Part shown: in pieces, positions 26,518 to 36,600 of the stretch | Position numbering within the stretch: position 1 is the first letter of the stretch | Layout: the number at the start of each line of letters is the position of its first letter | Source of the DNA: CAWKKW01 sp963850345 | GTDB taxonomy: Bacteria; Acidobacteriota; Terriglobia; Terriglobales; Acidobacteriaceae | NCBI GenBank assembly: GCA_963850345.1 | Contig: CAWKKW010000004.1 | Location: 124,001 to 188,000, forward strand | Length of the DNA: 64,000 bases | Direction: 5' to 3' | Notes under the pieces: model-generated | Seen by the model: only the letters and a program-made list of their open reading frames with translations | Database searches by the model: none | What the model was told of the DNA's origin: nothing | Made by a program: the position numbers and the translations under genes

Positions 26518-27723
26518 TCACTCGTACTTCAACGACTCAACTGGATCGAGTTGTGCCGCACGATTCGCGGGCAGCGTTCCAAAAATGACACCCACGAGCA
26601 CGGACGTGAGCAGCGCGATCACTACGGACCACGGGGACACCGGCAGCTTGTAATCCGTAAAGAAGCGTACCGAGAGTGGGAACGCTAATCCGACCAGCAC
26701 TCCCACCAGCCCTCCCGCCAGTGAGATAAATACCGCCTCTACCAGGAACTGCAATTTGACTTCGCGAGCCGTCGCTCCTAGTGCTTTGCGAATTCCAATT
26801 TCGCGAATGCGCGCGCGCACGTTCGCCAGCATGATGTTCATAATGCCGACGCCGCCAACCGCGAGCGTAACGGTGGACACCAGCAGCAACACCACCGTGA
26901 GCGCATTGGCCGCCTGCGCGGCGACCGTCAGTAGGGATGTAAGTGTCTCCGCCTTGTACACCGAGTTCGTCTTGTGTCGCGATTGCACCACTCGCAGGAT
27001 TTCCTTCGTAGCGTCTTCCACATCCCCCTGATCGCGTATGGAGAAGAAGATCTGCTTGACCGTGTCGGACCCATTGAAATAGCGCCCGACCGAATACGGA
27101 ATCAGGATAGTTTCATCCGCAATCTCCGATTGTCCGAAGGTGTAGACGCGTTCCTTAAATGTGCCGACAACTGTGACGGGAATACCACTCAGCTGAAACG
27201 TCTGATTGACAGCATTCTCGGTACTGCCGAACATTTCGCGGGCGAAGGGCTCCGTAACTACGGCGACCTTGGCGTGTGTCTGTTCATCTTCGTCATCGAA
27301 GAAGCGGCCCGAGAGCACGACAAGGTTGCGCACCTCGCTGTACTGCGGGCTCACGCCCAGCACCAGCACATCTTTCACGATGCCTTGCCCGAAGCTCACA
27401 CGATCGTGTATCTCGAGCATAGGCGAGGAAGCGGCCACCGCAGGTACGGCTTCCACGACTGCTTTTTCGTCATCACGGGTGAGGTAATCGCTGCGATTGT
27501 CTTTGGCCGCACCTACCCCGCCCCCCGAGTATTCAAGCTGCACCATGTTCAGGCCGATGCCCTGAATCGCGTTCAAAATGTACTGCTTGCCGGTTAGACT
27601 GATGGTCACGACCAGGATCAGCGAGGCTGAACCGATCACCATGCCGAGCGCCGTGAGAGCGAAGCGAACTTTACTGGTTCGAAAGCTGTCAACGGCGAGC
27701 CGAACGATCTCCCCCCAGGCCAT
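26518..27723 (-). CDS. MacB/FtsX-type ABC transporter permease
   Basis: Inner-membrane permease of the MacB/LolCE-like ABC class (type VII); 401 aa from the ATG at 27723, which has AGGAG five nt upstream. Its N-terminus EIVRLAVDSFRTSKVRFALTALGMVIG is the family signature (TM1), followed by a large periplasmic domain and three C-terminal TM helices containing VGGVGIMNIMLANVRARIREIGIRKALGAT and FGTLPANRAAQLDPVESLKYE. An upstream GTG would add a 28-residue Ser/Thr-rich extension. No ATPase or adaptor is adjacent, so partners must be encoded elsewhere. Confidence 0.9.
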   Translation of the reverse strand: MAWGEIVRLAVDSFRTSKVRFALTALGMVIGSASLILVVTISLTGKQYILNAIQGIGLNMVQLEYSGGGVGAAKDNRSDYLTRDDEKAVVEAVPAVAASSPMLEIHDRVSFGQGIVKDVLVLGVSPQYSEVRNLVVLSGRFFDDEDEQTHAKVAVVTEPFAREMFGSTENAVNQTFQLSGIPVTVVGTFKERVYTFGQSEIADETILIPYSVGRYFNGSDTVKQIFFSIRDQGDVEDATKEILRVVQSRHKTNSVYKAETLTSLLTVAAQAANALTVVLLLVSTVTLAVGGVGIMNIMLANVRARIREIGIRKALGATAREVKLQFLVEAVFISLAGGLVGVLVGLAFPLSVRFFTDYKLPVSPWSVVIALLTSVLVGVIFGTLPANRAAQLDPVESLKYE

Positions 27724-27894
27724 GGTGCTCCTGGCGCTTTCAAGCGTGGATTGGAAGGTCGATCGGGTTCGGGTTTGTACCGGGACCATGTTGTTAAAGG
27801 ATGCCACAGCCGAAGCTGCGGCTCATTTTTGCTTAGACTAACCACTTGGCGGAAGGTCTCATCGCGGCACCCACTCGACTATGGATTGCCCTTG

Positions 27895-29370
27895 CTAGGC
27901 GTCCAGCTTCTTGGTCACGAGCTCGTTGAGCAATCCCGGGTTGGCCTGCCCCTTGGAGGCTTTCATGACCTGGCCCACAAAAAAGGCAGCGACCGTCTTC
28001 TTACCCGCGCGATACTGTTCCACTTGCTTCGGATTTCCGGCGATCACTTCGTCGATCAGCCTCTCGAGAGCGGCTGGATCGCTGATCTGCTGCGGCTTCT
28101 CGCGCTCGTAGACCACCGAGAAGTCTTCGCTCTTCTCAAAGGCAATATCGAACAACTGCTTCAGCTGCTTGCTCGAGAGCTTGCCCTCTTCGGCGAGGTC
28201 GGCCGCCAGTGCGAGCCCTTTCATGCTGATCGGCGATTGCTCAAATTCCAAACCCGCCAGCTTGAGCCGGCTCACCACTTCACTCTGTACCAGGTTAGCT
28301 ACGCGCTTGGGGCTCTTGGCCGCCTTGGCTGCCGTCTCGAACTGGTCGGCAAACGCACGAGACGCGGTCAGGGTCTGGGCGTCCTGCTCAGTGATTTCGT
28401 ACTCTGTGACCATGCGGGCACGCCGCGCCTCCGGCAGCTCAGGCATGGTCTTTTCGATCTCCGCCTGCTGCGCCGCAGTGACGATCAACGGTGGCAGGTC
28501 GGGTTCAGGAAAGTAGCGATAGTCATGCGCCTGTTCCTTCGACCGCATGGAGTAGGTGCGGCCCTCGTTCGCATTCCAAAGCCGCGTCTCCTGCACCACT
28601 CGGCCACCCGACTCGATCAACTCGATCTGGCGTTCAATCTCGTATTCGAGCGCAGAACGGATGTAACGGAAGCTGTTCACGTTTTTGACCTCAGCCTTGG
28701 TGCCGAACTTCTCCTGAGCGCGCGGCCGGACGCTCACGTTGGCGTCGCAGCGCAGGGATCCTTCTTCCATGTTGCAGTCGCTCACGCCGGTGTAGAGCAG
28801 GATTTCCTTAAGCCGAGTCAGGTATTCATACGCTTCGTCCGGAGTGCGGATATCCGGTTCGCTGACGATCTCGATCAGCGGTGTGCCGCAGCGGTTCAGA
28901 TCGAGGTAAGTCTTCGTGGCCGAGTCGGGAAAGCCGTCATGCAGACTCTTGCCCGCGTCCTCTTCCATGTGAAGGCGCGTGATACCAATCCGCTTCGGCC
29001 CCTCTGGCGTTGGCACGTCGATCCAGCCATGTTCGGCAAGAGGCTTGTCGTATTGCGAAATCTGGTAGCCCTTGGGCAGGTCAGGGTAGAAGTAGTTCTT
29101 CCTGGCGAAGATCGACCGTTCCCGCACCTCGCAGTGTATGGCGCGGGAGGCGAGCACCGCGAACTCGACCGCTCGCGCATTCAGCACCGGCAGAGCGCCC
29201 GGCAAACCCAGGCATACGGGGCAGATGTTGGTATTCGGTTCGGCGCCGAATTTTGACGAGCAGCGGCAGAATGCCTTGGTCTCGGTCAGGAGTTGAACGT
29301 GCACTTCCAAACCAATAACGGGCTCGTACTTAGCCAGAATCTCGGGCGACAGGCTTGCGGTGGTTGCCAT
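27895..29370 (-). CDS. gatB: Asp-tRNA(Asn)/Glu-tRNA(Gln) amidotransferase subunit B
   Basis: Subunit of GatCAB, which amidates mischarged Glu-tRNA-Gln and Asp-tRNA-Asn. 491 aa. Signatures: YEPVIGLEVHVQLLTETKAF, NICPVCLGLPGALPVLN, RKNYFYPDLPKGYQISQY, LHMEEDAGKSLH, YLDLNRCGTPLIEIVSEPD and, at the C-terminus, the YqeY-like tail domain ending FFVGQVMKASKGQANPG. gatA and gatC are not adjacent. The 5' leader contains an 11-bp inverted repeat at 29395-29447. Confidence 0.97.
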   Translation of the reverse strand: MATTASLSPEILAKYEPVIGLEVHVQLLTETKAFCRCSSKFGAEPNTNICPVCLGLPGALPVLNARAVEFAVLASRAIHCEVRERSIFARKNYFYPDLPKGYQISQYDKPLAEHGWIDVPTPEGPKRIGITRLHMEEDAGKSLHDGFPDSATKTYLDLNRCGTPLIEIVSEPDIRTPDEAYEYLTRLKEILLYTGVSDCNMEEGSLRCDANVSVRPRAQEKFGTKAEVKNVNSFRYIRSALEYEIERQIELIESGGRVVQETRLWNANEGRTYSMRSKEQAHDYRYFPEPDLPPLIVTAAQQAEIEKTMPELPEARRARMVTEYEITEQDAQTLTASRAFADQFETAAKAAKSPKRVANLVQSEVVSRLKLAGLEFEQSPISMKGLALAADLAEEGKLSSKQLKQLFDIAFEKSEDFSVVYEREKPQQISDPAALERLIDEVIAGNPKQVEQYRAGKKTVAAFFVGQVMKASKGQANPGLLNELVTKKLDA

Positions 29371-29855
29371 AACTGGATTCGATTTTAGCAGCGCACAGAT
29401 GGCAGCTAAAGCGGATGCGAGCCCGGCCGGCGGAACCTGCCATCTGTAACAGCCGTTCTTCGTTCATCGAGCCTTCAGCGCGCCTCTGCAGCCAGCGGCA
29501 GCGACAATCCCGACCGACGGGAACGCCCGCCTCCTGCTGTTCTCGTTTATCGCGCGCATAAAAATGCTTTCTACCGCAAAGATGTGCTTTGACCAGCCGC
29601 GCCTACCCATTACCTTGCACGTAAGGAATTGATAAGGAACTCGTAAACGACCGCGGCAATAGTCAGCGTGGAGATTTTTCTGACCGATCCCCGGGAGACC
29701 TGCATTGGGTGTCGGCGACAGGACGGGAAGCTGTCTGGAAATCTTCCGCATACAGGCGGGTTTCGAAATGGCCGAGCACTGGCGAAATCCTAACCACTTC
29801 ATTGTGTAACGCACTTCAGTCCAAATTTAAAAAAACTTGTTCAAGGAGCTACATG
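29371..29855. other. Divergent intergenic region gatB / amt
   Basis: About 485 bp without a credible gene. It holds the 11-bp inverted repeat at 29395-29447 near gatB and must carry the ammonium transporter promoter. I looked for a sigma-54 GG-N10-GC element upstream of the transporter and found none convincing. Confidence 0.4.
29395..29447. repeat. 11-bp perfect inverted repeat in gatB leader
   Basis: ACAGATGGCAG at 29395-29405 is the exact reverse complement of 29437-29447; the 31-nt loop is GC-rich. On the minus strand it would fold as a hairpin ending about 24 nt before the gatB ATG. No T-run follows, so it is not a terminator. Confidence 0.5.
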
Positions 29856-31430
29856 ATGTCAACTATCGTGCAGCGAGGGACGAAGCTATCCCTTTCGCAG
29901 AAGTTCTCCCGACTGGCTAAACGACTACGCGATCCTGAATGGCGCCGCTACGGACAGACCCTGCTCGCAGGCAAGGTCGCCGGTGTGGGTCTCACTCTCG
30001 GCATCATGGCTGTGGTCACCGGCATCTTCTTCACCAAAGCGCTGGCTGCGGATGTGGTGGTGAAGGCCGCCGACGTAGTGAACCCCATCAACACCGCGTG
30101 GACACTGGTTGCGGCCTTCCTGGTGTTTGGCATGCAGGTCGGATTCACGATGCTCGAAGCGGGCTTCTGCCGCTCCCGGGAGACCGTCAATGTGCTGATG
30201 GAATGTATCGTTGATACCTGTCTGTGCGGCATCCTGTTTTACGCCATTGGCTTCGCCTTCATGTTCAGCCATGGCAATGGCTTCATCGGCTACCACTGGT
30301 TCTTTCTGCAGAATGCTCCCGACACCTACGAGTCAACCGGCGTAGCTTTCCTGGCTGTCTGGATCTTTCAGTTCGCCTTCGCCGATACCTGCTCGACCAT
30401 CACCTCAGGCGCAATGATCGGCCGAACCGGATTTGTGGGCGATCTGCTGTATTCGCTCTGCGTCTCGGGCTTCATTTATCCGATCATCGGCCACTGGGCA
30501 TGGGGTCCGGATGGATTCCTGGCCACGATGGGTTCGGCTGGCTACTTCCTTCCCAGCCTCGGCCAGAGCTTCCACGACTTCGCTGGATCGACCGTGGTTC
30601 ACACCATCGGCGGCTTTGTTGCACTCGCCGGATCGATCGTTCTGGGCCCGCGCCTGGGACGCCGGTTCAAGCGCGATGGCGGCGCACCGATGCTGCCTCA
30701 CGATCTCACTATCGCTGCTTCCGGCGGCCTGCTGTTGTGGTTCGGCTGGTATGGCTTCAACCCCGGCTCCACGCTCTCGGCAATGGACTTCGTCGGCATC
30801 GGCCGCGTGGCCACCAATACCACCCTGGCGGCATGCGCTGCCGGTCTCACCGCCATGACCTATGCCTGGTTCCTGAGCAAGAAGTGGGACGTCGGCTTCA
30901 CCGTGAATGGCTTCCTGGCAGGCCTGGTCGCGATCACCTGCCCCTGCTATTGGGTTAGCCCAACTGGTTCCATCATCCTCGGCGGAGTCGCCGGCATTGT
31001 GGTGGTTCTCGGCGTGGAATTGCTCGAGTATCTGCGGATCGACGATCCTATCGGTGCGGTTCCGGTACACGGCTTCTGTGGTATCTGGGGAACGCTGTCT
31101 CTCGGCCTCTTCGCCTGCGGCAAGTACGGCGCGACCGGACCAGTGGCTCCGGATAACTCCGCCCCGCTGGCTGGGCTCTTCTATCACGGTGGTATCACGC
31201 TGCTGAAGGCGCAGATCATCGGCAGCGCCATCGTCACCCTGGCGACCTTCGGGATCTCCCTGCTGGTGATGTATGCCGTCAACCTGACCGGTACGCTCCG
31301 TGTCTCTGAAGAGGGCGAGCTCTACGGCCTCGATCTTCACGAGCATGGTATCTCCGCGTATCCCGAGTATGTGATCTCGTCGTTGGCGGCTCCTGCCGGC
31401 CTGTCCCGCGACCTCACGACCAAGGCATAG
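29856..31430 (+). CDS. amt: Ammonium transporter (Amt/MEP/Rh)
   Basis: Inner-membrane NH4+/NH3 channel; 524 aa, longer than E. coli AmtB because of an N-terminal cytoplasmic/TM extension of about 75 residues. Core: INTAWTLVAAFLVFGMQVGFTMLEAGFCR, then first twin-His region HDFAGSTVVHTIGG, GFNPGSTLSA and second His region PVHGFCGIWGTLSLGLF. ATGs at 29853 and 29856 are adjacent; AAGGAG spacing favours the second. It is followed by a PII gene, the classic amt-glnK pairing in which PII plugs the channel when nitrogen is sufficient. Confidence 0.96.
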   Translation: MSTIVQRGTKLSLSQKFSRLAKRLRDPEWRRYGQTLLAGKVAGVGLTLGIMAVVTGIFFTKALAADVVVKAADVVNPINTAWTLVAAFLVFGMQVGFTMLEAGFCRSRETVNVLMECIVDTCLCGILFYAIGFAFMFSHGNGFIGYHWFFLQNAPDTYESTGVAFLAVWIFQFAFADTCSTITSGAMIGRTGFVGDLLYSLCVSGFIYPIIGHWAWGPDGFLATMGSAGYFLPSLGQSFHDFAGSTVVHTIGGFVALAGSIVLGPRLGRRFKRDGGAPMLPHDLTIAASGGLLLWFGWYGFNPGSTLSAMDFVGIGRVATNTTLAACAAGLTAMTYAWFLSKKWDVGFTVNGFLAGLVAITCPCYWVSPTGSIILGGVAGIVVVLGVELLEYLRIDDPIGAVPVHGFCGIWGTLSLGLFACGKYGATGPVAPDNSAPLAGLFYHGGITLLKAQIIGSAIVTLATFGISLLVMYAVNLTGTLRVSEEGELYGLDLHEHGISAYPEYVISSLAAPAGLSRDLTTKA

Positions 31431-31519
31431 CAGGGACGCGATGACCTCATGCCACGTCCTGCAACACTCTGCGGGACGTGGCTCATTCCGAGCGATGGGT
31501 TAGCCAGGAAAGGACTGTT

Positions 31520-31858
31520 ATGACAAAGGTGGAAGCTATCATCCGGCCAAATAAATTTGAAGCCGTGAAGACCGCTTTGATTCAACTGGGCGTCGAGGGC
31601 ATGACCGTTTCAGAGGTGCGTGGTCACGGACGCCAGAAGGGTCATACCGAGGTATACAAGGGCCGCGAATACGACGTGGACCTCTTACCCAAGATCAAGC
31701 TGGAGCTGGTACTTAAGGATGAGGCCGTGGAGGCCGTCATCGAATCCGTTTTGAATACCGCCTACACCGGCAAGATTGGAGACGGCAAGATCTTCGTCTA
31801 CAAGCTTGACGAGGTCGTCCGCATTCGCAGCCAGGAGAGGGGCGCAGCGGCTATCTAG
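31520..31858 (+). CDS. glnB: Nitrogen regulatory protein PII
   Basis: 112-aa trimeric signal protein sensing 2-oxoglutarate, ATP/ADP and glutamine state. The N-terminus KVEAIIRPNKFEAVKTAL and T-loop GHGRQKGHTEVYKGREYDVD are canonical, including the uridylylation-site Tyr in GREYDVD. The B-loop TGKIGDGKIFV and C-loop VVRIRSQERG are present. ATG with AGGAAAGGA upstream. Linked to amt (89 nt), which argues for a GlnK-type role; the symbol glnB is generic. Confidence 0.96.
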   Translation: MTKVEAIIRPNKFEAVKTALIQLGVEGMTVSEVRGHGRQKGHTEVYKGREYDVDLLPKIKLELVLKDEAVEAVIESVLNTAYTGKIGDGKIFVYKLDEVVRIRSQERGAAAI

Positions 31859-31903
31859 GCCGTTCCCCTGCACCGGCCACCTGACGAGGCTTCTTTCGGA
31901 AGA

Positions 31904-31945
31904 TCCACCCTTCGATACACGTCCTGTGCGAAGGGTGGAATTTCA
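31904..31945 (+). terminator. Hairpin terminator candidate after the PII gene
   Basis: An 11-bp perfect stem (31904-31914 with 31929-31939), 14-nt loop, followed by an A/T-rich stretch starting ATTTC. The T-run is imperfect, so termination strength is uncertain. Confidence 0.55.
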
Positions 31946-32028
31946 ATAAAAGCGGCCGGAATCTCAACATCTATCATGTTGCTCTGCATTCCCTATGCAG
32001 ATGCGCTTCGAGTCCGCCGATCTTCCTT

Positions 32029-32688
32029 CTAATGCTTGCGCGCCATCATGATTCCGTCGCCAACGGTGAGCAGACAGGCATCCACACGCGGATCATCTCG
32101 AATCTCGGCGTTCAACTCGCGTAGATACGCAGTCTCCGCATCCTTCTCGTTCGGATCGGCAACCTTTCCGTCCCACAGCATGTTGTCGAGAAGAATGAGG
32201 CCACCGGAGCGAACGAGCTCCAAACAGGCTTCGTAGTAGCCGCCGTAGCTGGGCTTGTCTGCGTCGATGAAGGCGAAATCGAAACTACCCTGCTCGCCCG
32301 AGCCGATCATCTGCTGCAGCGTTTCCAAAGCAGGCCCCAGGCGCAAATCGATCTTGTTGTCGACCCCGGCCTCTTTCCAGTAGCGCCGGCCGATGCTGGT
32401 CCATTCGTCGCTCACGTCGCAGCAGACCAGCTTGCCGTCCTCAGGCAAGGCTGCCGCAACGGCGAGGGCGCTGTAGCCGGTGAAGGTTCCTATCTCGAGC
32501 GCGCGCCTTGTACCGGAAACCCGCACCAACATTGCCATAAAGGCGGCCTGGTCCGGGCCGATCTGCATGGTGCCGCGCGGCAGGGCCGCCGTCTCGGCGC
32601 GCAGCCGTTGCTCCAGAGGAGTGCTCCGGGCAATCGTTTCGCACACATAGCGCTGCACTACTTCAGGAAGCTGAGTTCGTTTCGCCAT
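32029..32688 (-). CDS. SAM-dependent O-methyltransferase (CCoAOMT-like)
   Basis: 219-aa class I methyltransferase of the caffeoyl-CoA/catechol O-methyltransferase family (OMT3). The SAM loop RALEIGTFTGYSALAVAAAL, acidic strand KLVCCDVSDEW, the metal/substrate region FDFAFIDADKPSYGGYYE and GLILLDNMLWDGKV are all diagnostic. Bacterial members methylate small catechols or unknown phenolics; substrate cannot be inferred. It precedes no obvious partner; trxC lies 54 nt upstream on the same strand. Confidence 0.93.
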   Translation of the reverse strand: MAKRTQLPEVVQRYVCETIARSTPLEQRLRAETAALPRGTMQIGPDQAAFMAMLVRVSGTRRALEIGTFTGYSALAVAAALPEDGKLVCCDVSDEWTSIGRRYWKEAGVDNKIDLRLGPALETLQQMIGSGEQGSFDFAFIDADKPSYGGYYEACLELVRSGGLILLDNMLWDGKVADPNEKDAETAYLRELNAEIRDDPRVDACLLTVGDGIMMARKH

Positions 32689-32742
32689 GGAGACAGTATG
32701 CCGGAGGCTGGCGGATTTGCCGAAACAGGCTTGCGGCTGCTT

Positions 32743-33189
32743 CTAGGCGGCAGATGCTGGGACAGCCGCTTTCAGCCAGGACTCCATTTGCGGATGTTGC
32801 ACGAGCCCCGCCTGTTGCATCACCGGACGGCCGCCAGACAGCACGACGAAGTTCGGGATGCCGCTCACTTTGAATCGCGCCGCGAGCTGAGGGTGGGCCT
32901 CGGTGTCGACTTTAAGCACGATGGCTTTGCCCGCCATGTTGGCTGCCGTCTGCGCCACCTCGGGCGCAGCCATGCGGCAGGGGCCGCACCATGCAGCCCA
33001 GAAATCGACCAGCACTGGAACGGTGGCGTTCTGCACAATTTCATCGAACAAGGCGACATCGGCCGCGATCGGCTCGTTCAATGGCGGTAGAGGAGCCTTG
33101 CACTCGCCGCAGCGCCCCTCACTGGCCAGATACCTGGCGGGAACACGGTTCTTTCGCCCACAGCTCTTGCAGGCTCGAATGACGGGCAT
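32743..33189 (-). CDS. trxC: Thioredoxin 2 (zinc-ribbon thioredoxin)
   Basis: 148-aa cytoplasmic disulfide reductase. An N-terminal zinc ribbon with two CxxC pairs (CKSCG and CGEC) precedes a thioredoxin fold with active site FWAAWCGPCRMAAPEV, cis-Pro loop VSGIPNFVVL and a conserved ending. The zinc-ribbon architecture is specific to TrxC rather than TrxA. Start ATG, with GGTAAAAG upstream. Confidence 0.95.
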   Translation of the reverse strand: MPVIRACKSCGRKNRVPARYLASEGRCGECKAPLPPLNEPIAADVALFDEIVQNATVPVLVDFWAAWCGPCRMAAPEVAQTAANMAGKAIVLKVDTEAHPQLAARFKVSGIPNFVVLSGGRPVMQQAGLVQHPQMESWLKAAVPASAA

Positions 33190-33342
33190 CTTTTACCTCC
33201 ACTTCAACGCTTTCAATGGATGTGGCAGCGCTGGAAAAGGATGCGGGGCTAGGCGGGTAGAGGCCGAGCCCGCGTCGGGGCCGAGAAGTTGGACTCACCC
33301 CATCACCCAGTTGGCCGCCCAAGGCTCTAGACTGGATGAGCG

Positions 33343-33621
33343 ATGACCTCCAAGATCACCAACAACACTCTCAAACACCGCTTCGAAACTGAAATTGGGC
33401 CAAAGACCGCGTTCCTCAACTACCGGGAGGCGACGGGCCAGATCACCTTCACGCATACCGAGGTGCCAGAATCGCTGAACGGTCGCGGGATTGGGACTAC
33501 GCTGGTCAAAGCGGGTCTGGACTACGCGGCTGAGAAGAAACTGACGGTCGTGCCGCAGTGCCCGTTTGTCGCCGATTTCATTCGCGCGCACGCGCAATAT
33601 CAAGGGCTGCTGAAGACATGA
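33343..33621 (+). CDS. Small GNAT-like N-acetyltransferase (GCN5-related, YjdJ type)
   Basis: 92-aa single-domain mini-GNAT. The segment TFTHTEVPESLNGRGIGTTLVKAGLDYA contains the acetyl-CoA pyrophosphate loop (RGIG) of the N-acetylglutamate/GCN5-like short family, and VPQCPFVADFIRAH is the family's C-terminal motif. The family is widespread with poorly known substrates. It lies 67 nt upstream of mfd and may share its transcript. Confidence 0.9.
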   Translation: MTSKITNNTLKHRFETEIGPKTAFLNYREATGQITFTHTEVPESLNGRGIGTTLVKAGLDYAAEKKLTVVPQCPFVADFIRAHAQYQGLLKT

Positions 33622-33688
33622 AACGGGTTTGCACGGTTGACCCGAGGCCAAAGCACCCCTGCCTCGACGCTGCTAAAATCGAGATTGC

Positions 33689-36600
33689 ATGATCCTGCCG
33701 TTTGTCCGCGAACTACTGGCGGACCTGGAGCATTCCGACTCATTCGAACGGGTACGCAGGCACCTCTCTCTTGCTTCCGGGCGAAGACGTGTGTCTGGAC
33801 TGACCTCGACGGCCCGATCAATCTACCTGCCTCTGTTCGCACGCGCCGCAGGCGCTCCGATTTTAGTTGTCACCGCGGACAACAAAGCCGCCGACGCGCT
33901 GCAGATCGCGATGCGAGCCGGCTGTGAGCTGACCGGCGCTCTACTCGCGGACCGCGTGCTCAAGCTGCCGGCCCACGACGTTCTACCGTTTGAAAACCTG
34001 TCGCCGCACCCTGACATTCAGGAGCAGCGCGCCGCGGTGCTCTGGAAGATGGCCACCGGCGGAGCCAGCGTCATCATCGCTCCGGTAGAGGCTGTCGCGC
34101 TCCGGCTGTTCTCGTCCGCATATTATGCAGGCCTGACTACGGTGATTCGGCGCAGCGAAGAGATCGATGTCGACACCCTGCTGGCTCATCTGGCGAGTGT
34201 GGGCTACACCTCTATGGACATCGTCGAAATGCCAGGGCAGTTCACCCGCCGAGGTGGCATTCTCGACATCTATTCGCCGGAGATGGATCGGCCGGTGCGC
34301 ATCGAACTGTTCGGCGACGAGATCGAATCCATTCGCAAGTTTGATCCCGAATCGCAGCGCTCTTCCACTCCGCTCGATGAAGCAACGCTGTTGCCGCTCA
34401 CGGAGACGCCGGTCACGGAAAGATTGCTGGCGGCGGTGCACACGCGGCTCAGCGGCACGCGGCTTGAGTCCACCGACGAGAGCTTTGATTTTGTAGCAGA
34501 AGCGGTGGCTTCGGGCGGAGTCAGCGTGTTTCCCGGCTGGGAGTTCTTTGCCTCGGTGGCGGGCGCCAATGGTTCCCTGCTGGACCTGCTGCCGCGTTCT
34601 CAGGTGTTTGTCGAAGAACCGGCGATGATTAAGAACCAGGTGGAGCGCTGGTGGACCAAGGTGCAGCAGCGTCACGATCGCAGTGGAATCGGCTCACTCA
34701 TCACGCCGGAAGATATCTACCTTCCTCCTGAACTGCTGCTTCCCACCATTGCTTCGAAGCCCGGTCTCGACATCGATCAGCTAGGCGCAGTCGACATTCT
34801 GGAAGAGGACACCACGCTCGGCGAGGTGGCCTTCTCTTCGCGGCCCACCCTGCGCTTTCATGGTTCGATTCCCGCGTTTCTCGAGCAGGTGAAGACGCTG
34901 ATGCAGCAGGAAACGCGGATGCTGCTGGTGGCGCCCAATCAGGGCGAGGTGGAACGACTGGCCGGCCTGCTGCGCGAATACGAGTTGCCATACCGGCTTG
35001 GCAGCCGCACGCAACACGCCGGCAGCGAGAACGTGTATGACGAGTCCAGCTATATGGCGGGTGACTACCGCACACCCATCATCGTGCGGACCGCAATCGC
35101 GAACGGCGTCAGCTTTCCCGATTCGAACCTGGTGATTTTCGGAGCCAACGATCTTTCTGATGATGTGGATGTCGCAGCGCGGCCCGCTCCTCCTCGTTCG
35201 AAGACCGCCGCCTTCGTATCCGACTTTCGCGATCTGGCAGTCGGCGACTACGTCGTGCACGTGGAACACGGCATAGCTCGCTACCAGGGATTGCGGGAGA
35301 TCGAACAGGACGGGCTCACGGTCGAATTTATGGTGTTGGAGTTTGCTGAGCAGGCGCGCCTCTACGTGCCGCTCACGCGCCTCGACCTGATTCAGAAATA
35401 CCGGTCGACCGATGCCGGACCTGCGCCGATCCTGAACCGGCTCGGCTCGCAGCAATGGGCCAAGACCAAAGCGCGCGTCAAGAAGGCCATGGCCGACATG
35501 GCCGATGAGTTGCTGAAGCTGTATGCGCAACGTAAAGCTGCGCAGGGCCACGCGTTTCCTCCCGACAATGAATTTCAACGCGAATTTGAAGACGCCTTCG
35601 ACTACAACGAAACCGACGATCAGCTCGCTGCCATTGCAGACATCAAGCGCGACATGGAATCGCCTCTGCCCATGGATCGTCTGTTGTGCGGCGATGTGGG
35701 CTACGGCAAGACGGAAGTGGCCATGCGTGCAGCGTTCAAGGCTGTACAGGATGGGCGCCAGGTCGCGGTGCTGACGCCGACCACGGTCCTCAGCTTCCAG
35801 CACTTCGAGACATTCAAGCGGCGCTTCAAACAGTTCCCTATCAACGTGGAGATGATTTCGCGCTTCCGCACGCCCAAAGAACAGAAGATCATTCTGGAGC
35901 GAGTGGAGAGCGGCAAAGTCGACATCTTGATCGGCACCCACCGCCTGCTCTCAAAGGACATCAAGTTTCAGGACCTCGGGCTCCTGATCGTCGATGAAGA
36001 GCAGCGCTTCGGTGTGCGCCACAAGGAGCGCTTGAAGCAAATGCGGCGCGAGATCGATGTGCTGGCCATGTCCGCCACGCCAATCCCGCGCACGCTGCAC
36101 ATGTCGCTGGTCGGCCTGCGCGACATGAGCGTGATCGAGACGCCGCCCAAGGACCGCATGGCGATTCAAACGGTGGTAGCGAAGTTCGACGAGAAGCTGA
36201 TTCGCTCGGCGCTCGAAGTGGAGCTTGAGCGCGGTGGACAGATTTACTTCGTCCACAACCGGGTGGAGACGATATACGAATTAGCCGCCAAGATTCAGGA
36301 GTTGGTGCCCCAGGCGCGCGTGGTTGTTGGCCACGGTCAGATGGGCGAGTCGGAACTGGAGCGGGTGATGCTCGCCTTCATGGATGGCGAATACGACGTT
36401 CTGGTGGCGACGACAATCATCGAAAACGGCCTCGATATTCCGCGTGCGAATACCATCATCATCAATCGCGCGGATCGCCACGGTCTTTCGGAACTGTACC
36501 AGTTACGTGGCCGCGTGGGCCGGTCTAATCGGCGCGCTTACTCTTACCTGCTCATTCCTCCCGAACAGGAATTGACTGAGATTGCGCGACGCCGGTTGGC

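Noticed and set aside
27751..29256. A 501-codon plus-strand frame opposite gatB
   Set aside because: Shadow; gatB motifs are complete on the minus strand.
29371..29450. A T-box riboswitch before gatB
   Set aside because: The inverted repeat lacks an antiterminator T-box sequence and no terminator follows, so I only report a dyad.
29640..29852. A sigma-54 promoter upstream of amt
   Set aside because: I looked for GG-N10-GC with TGGCAC-N5-TTGC form and found no match good enough to report.
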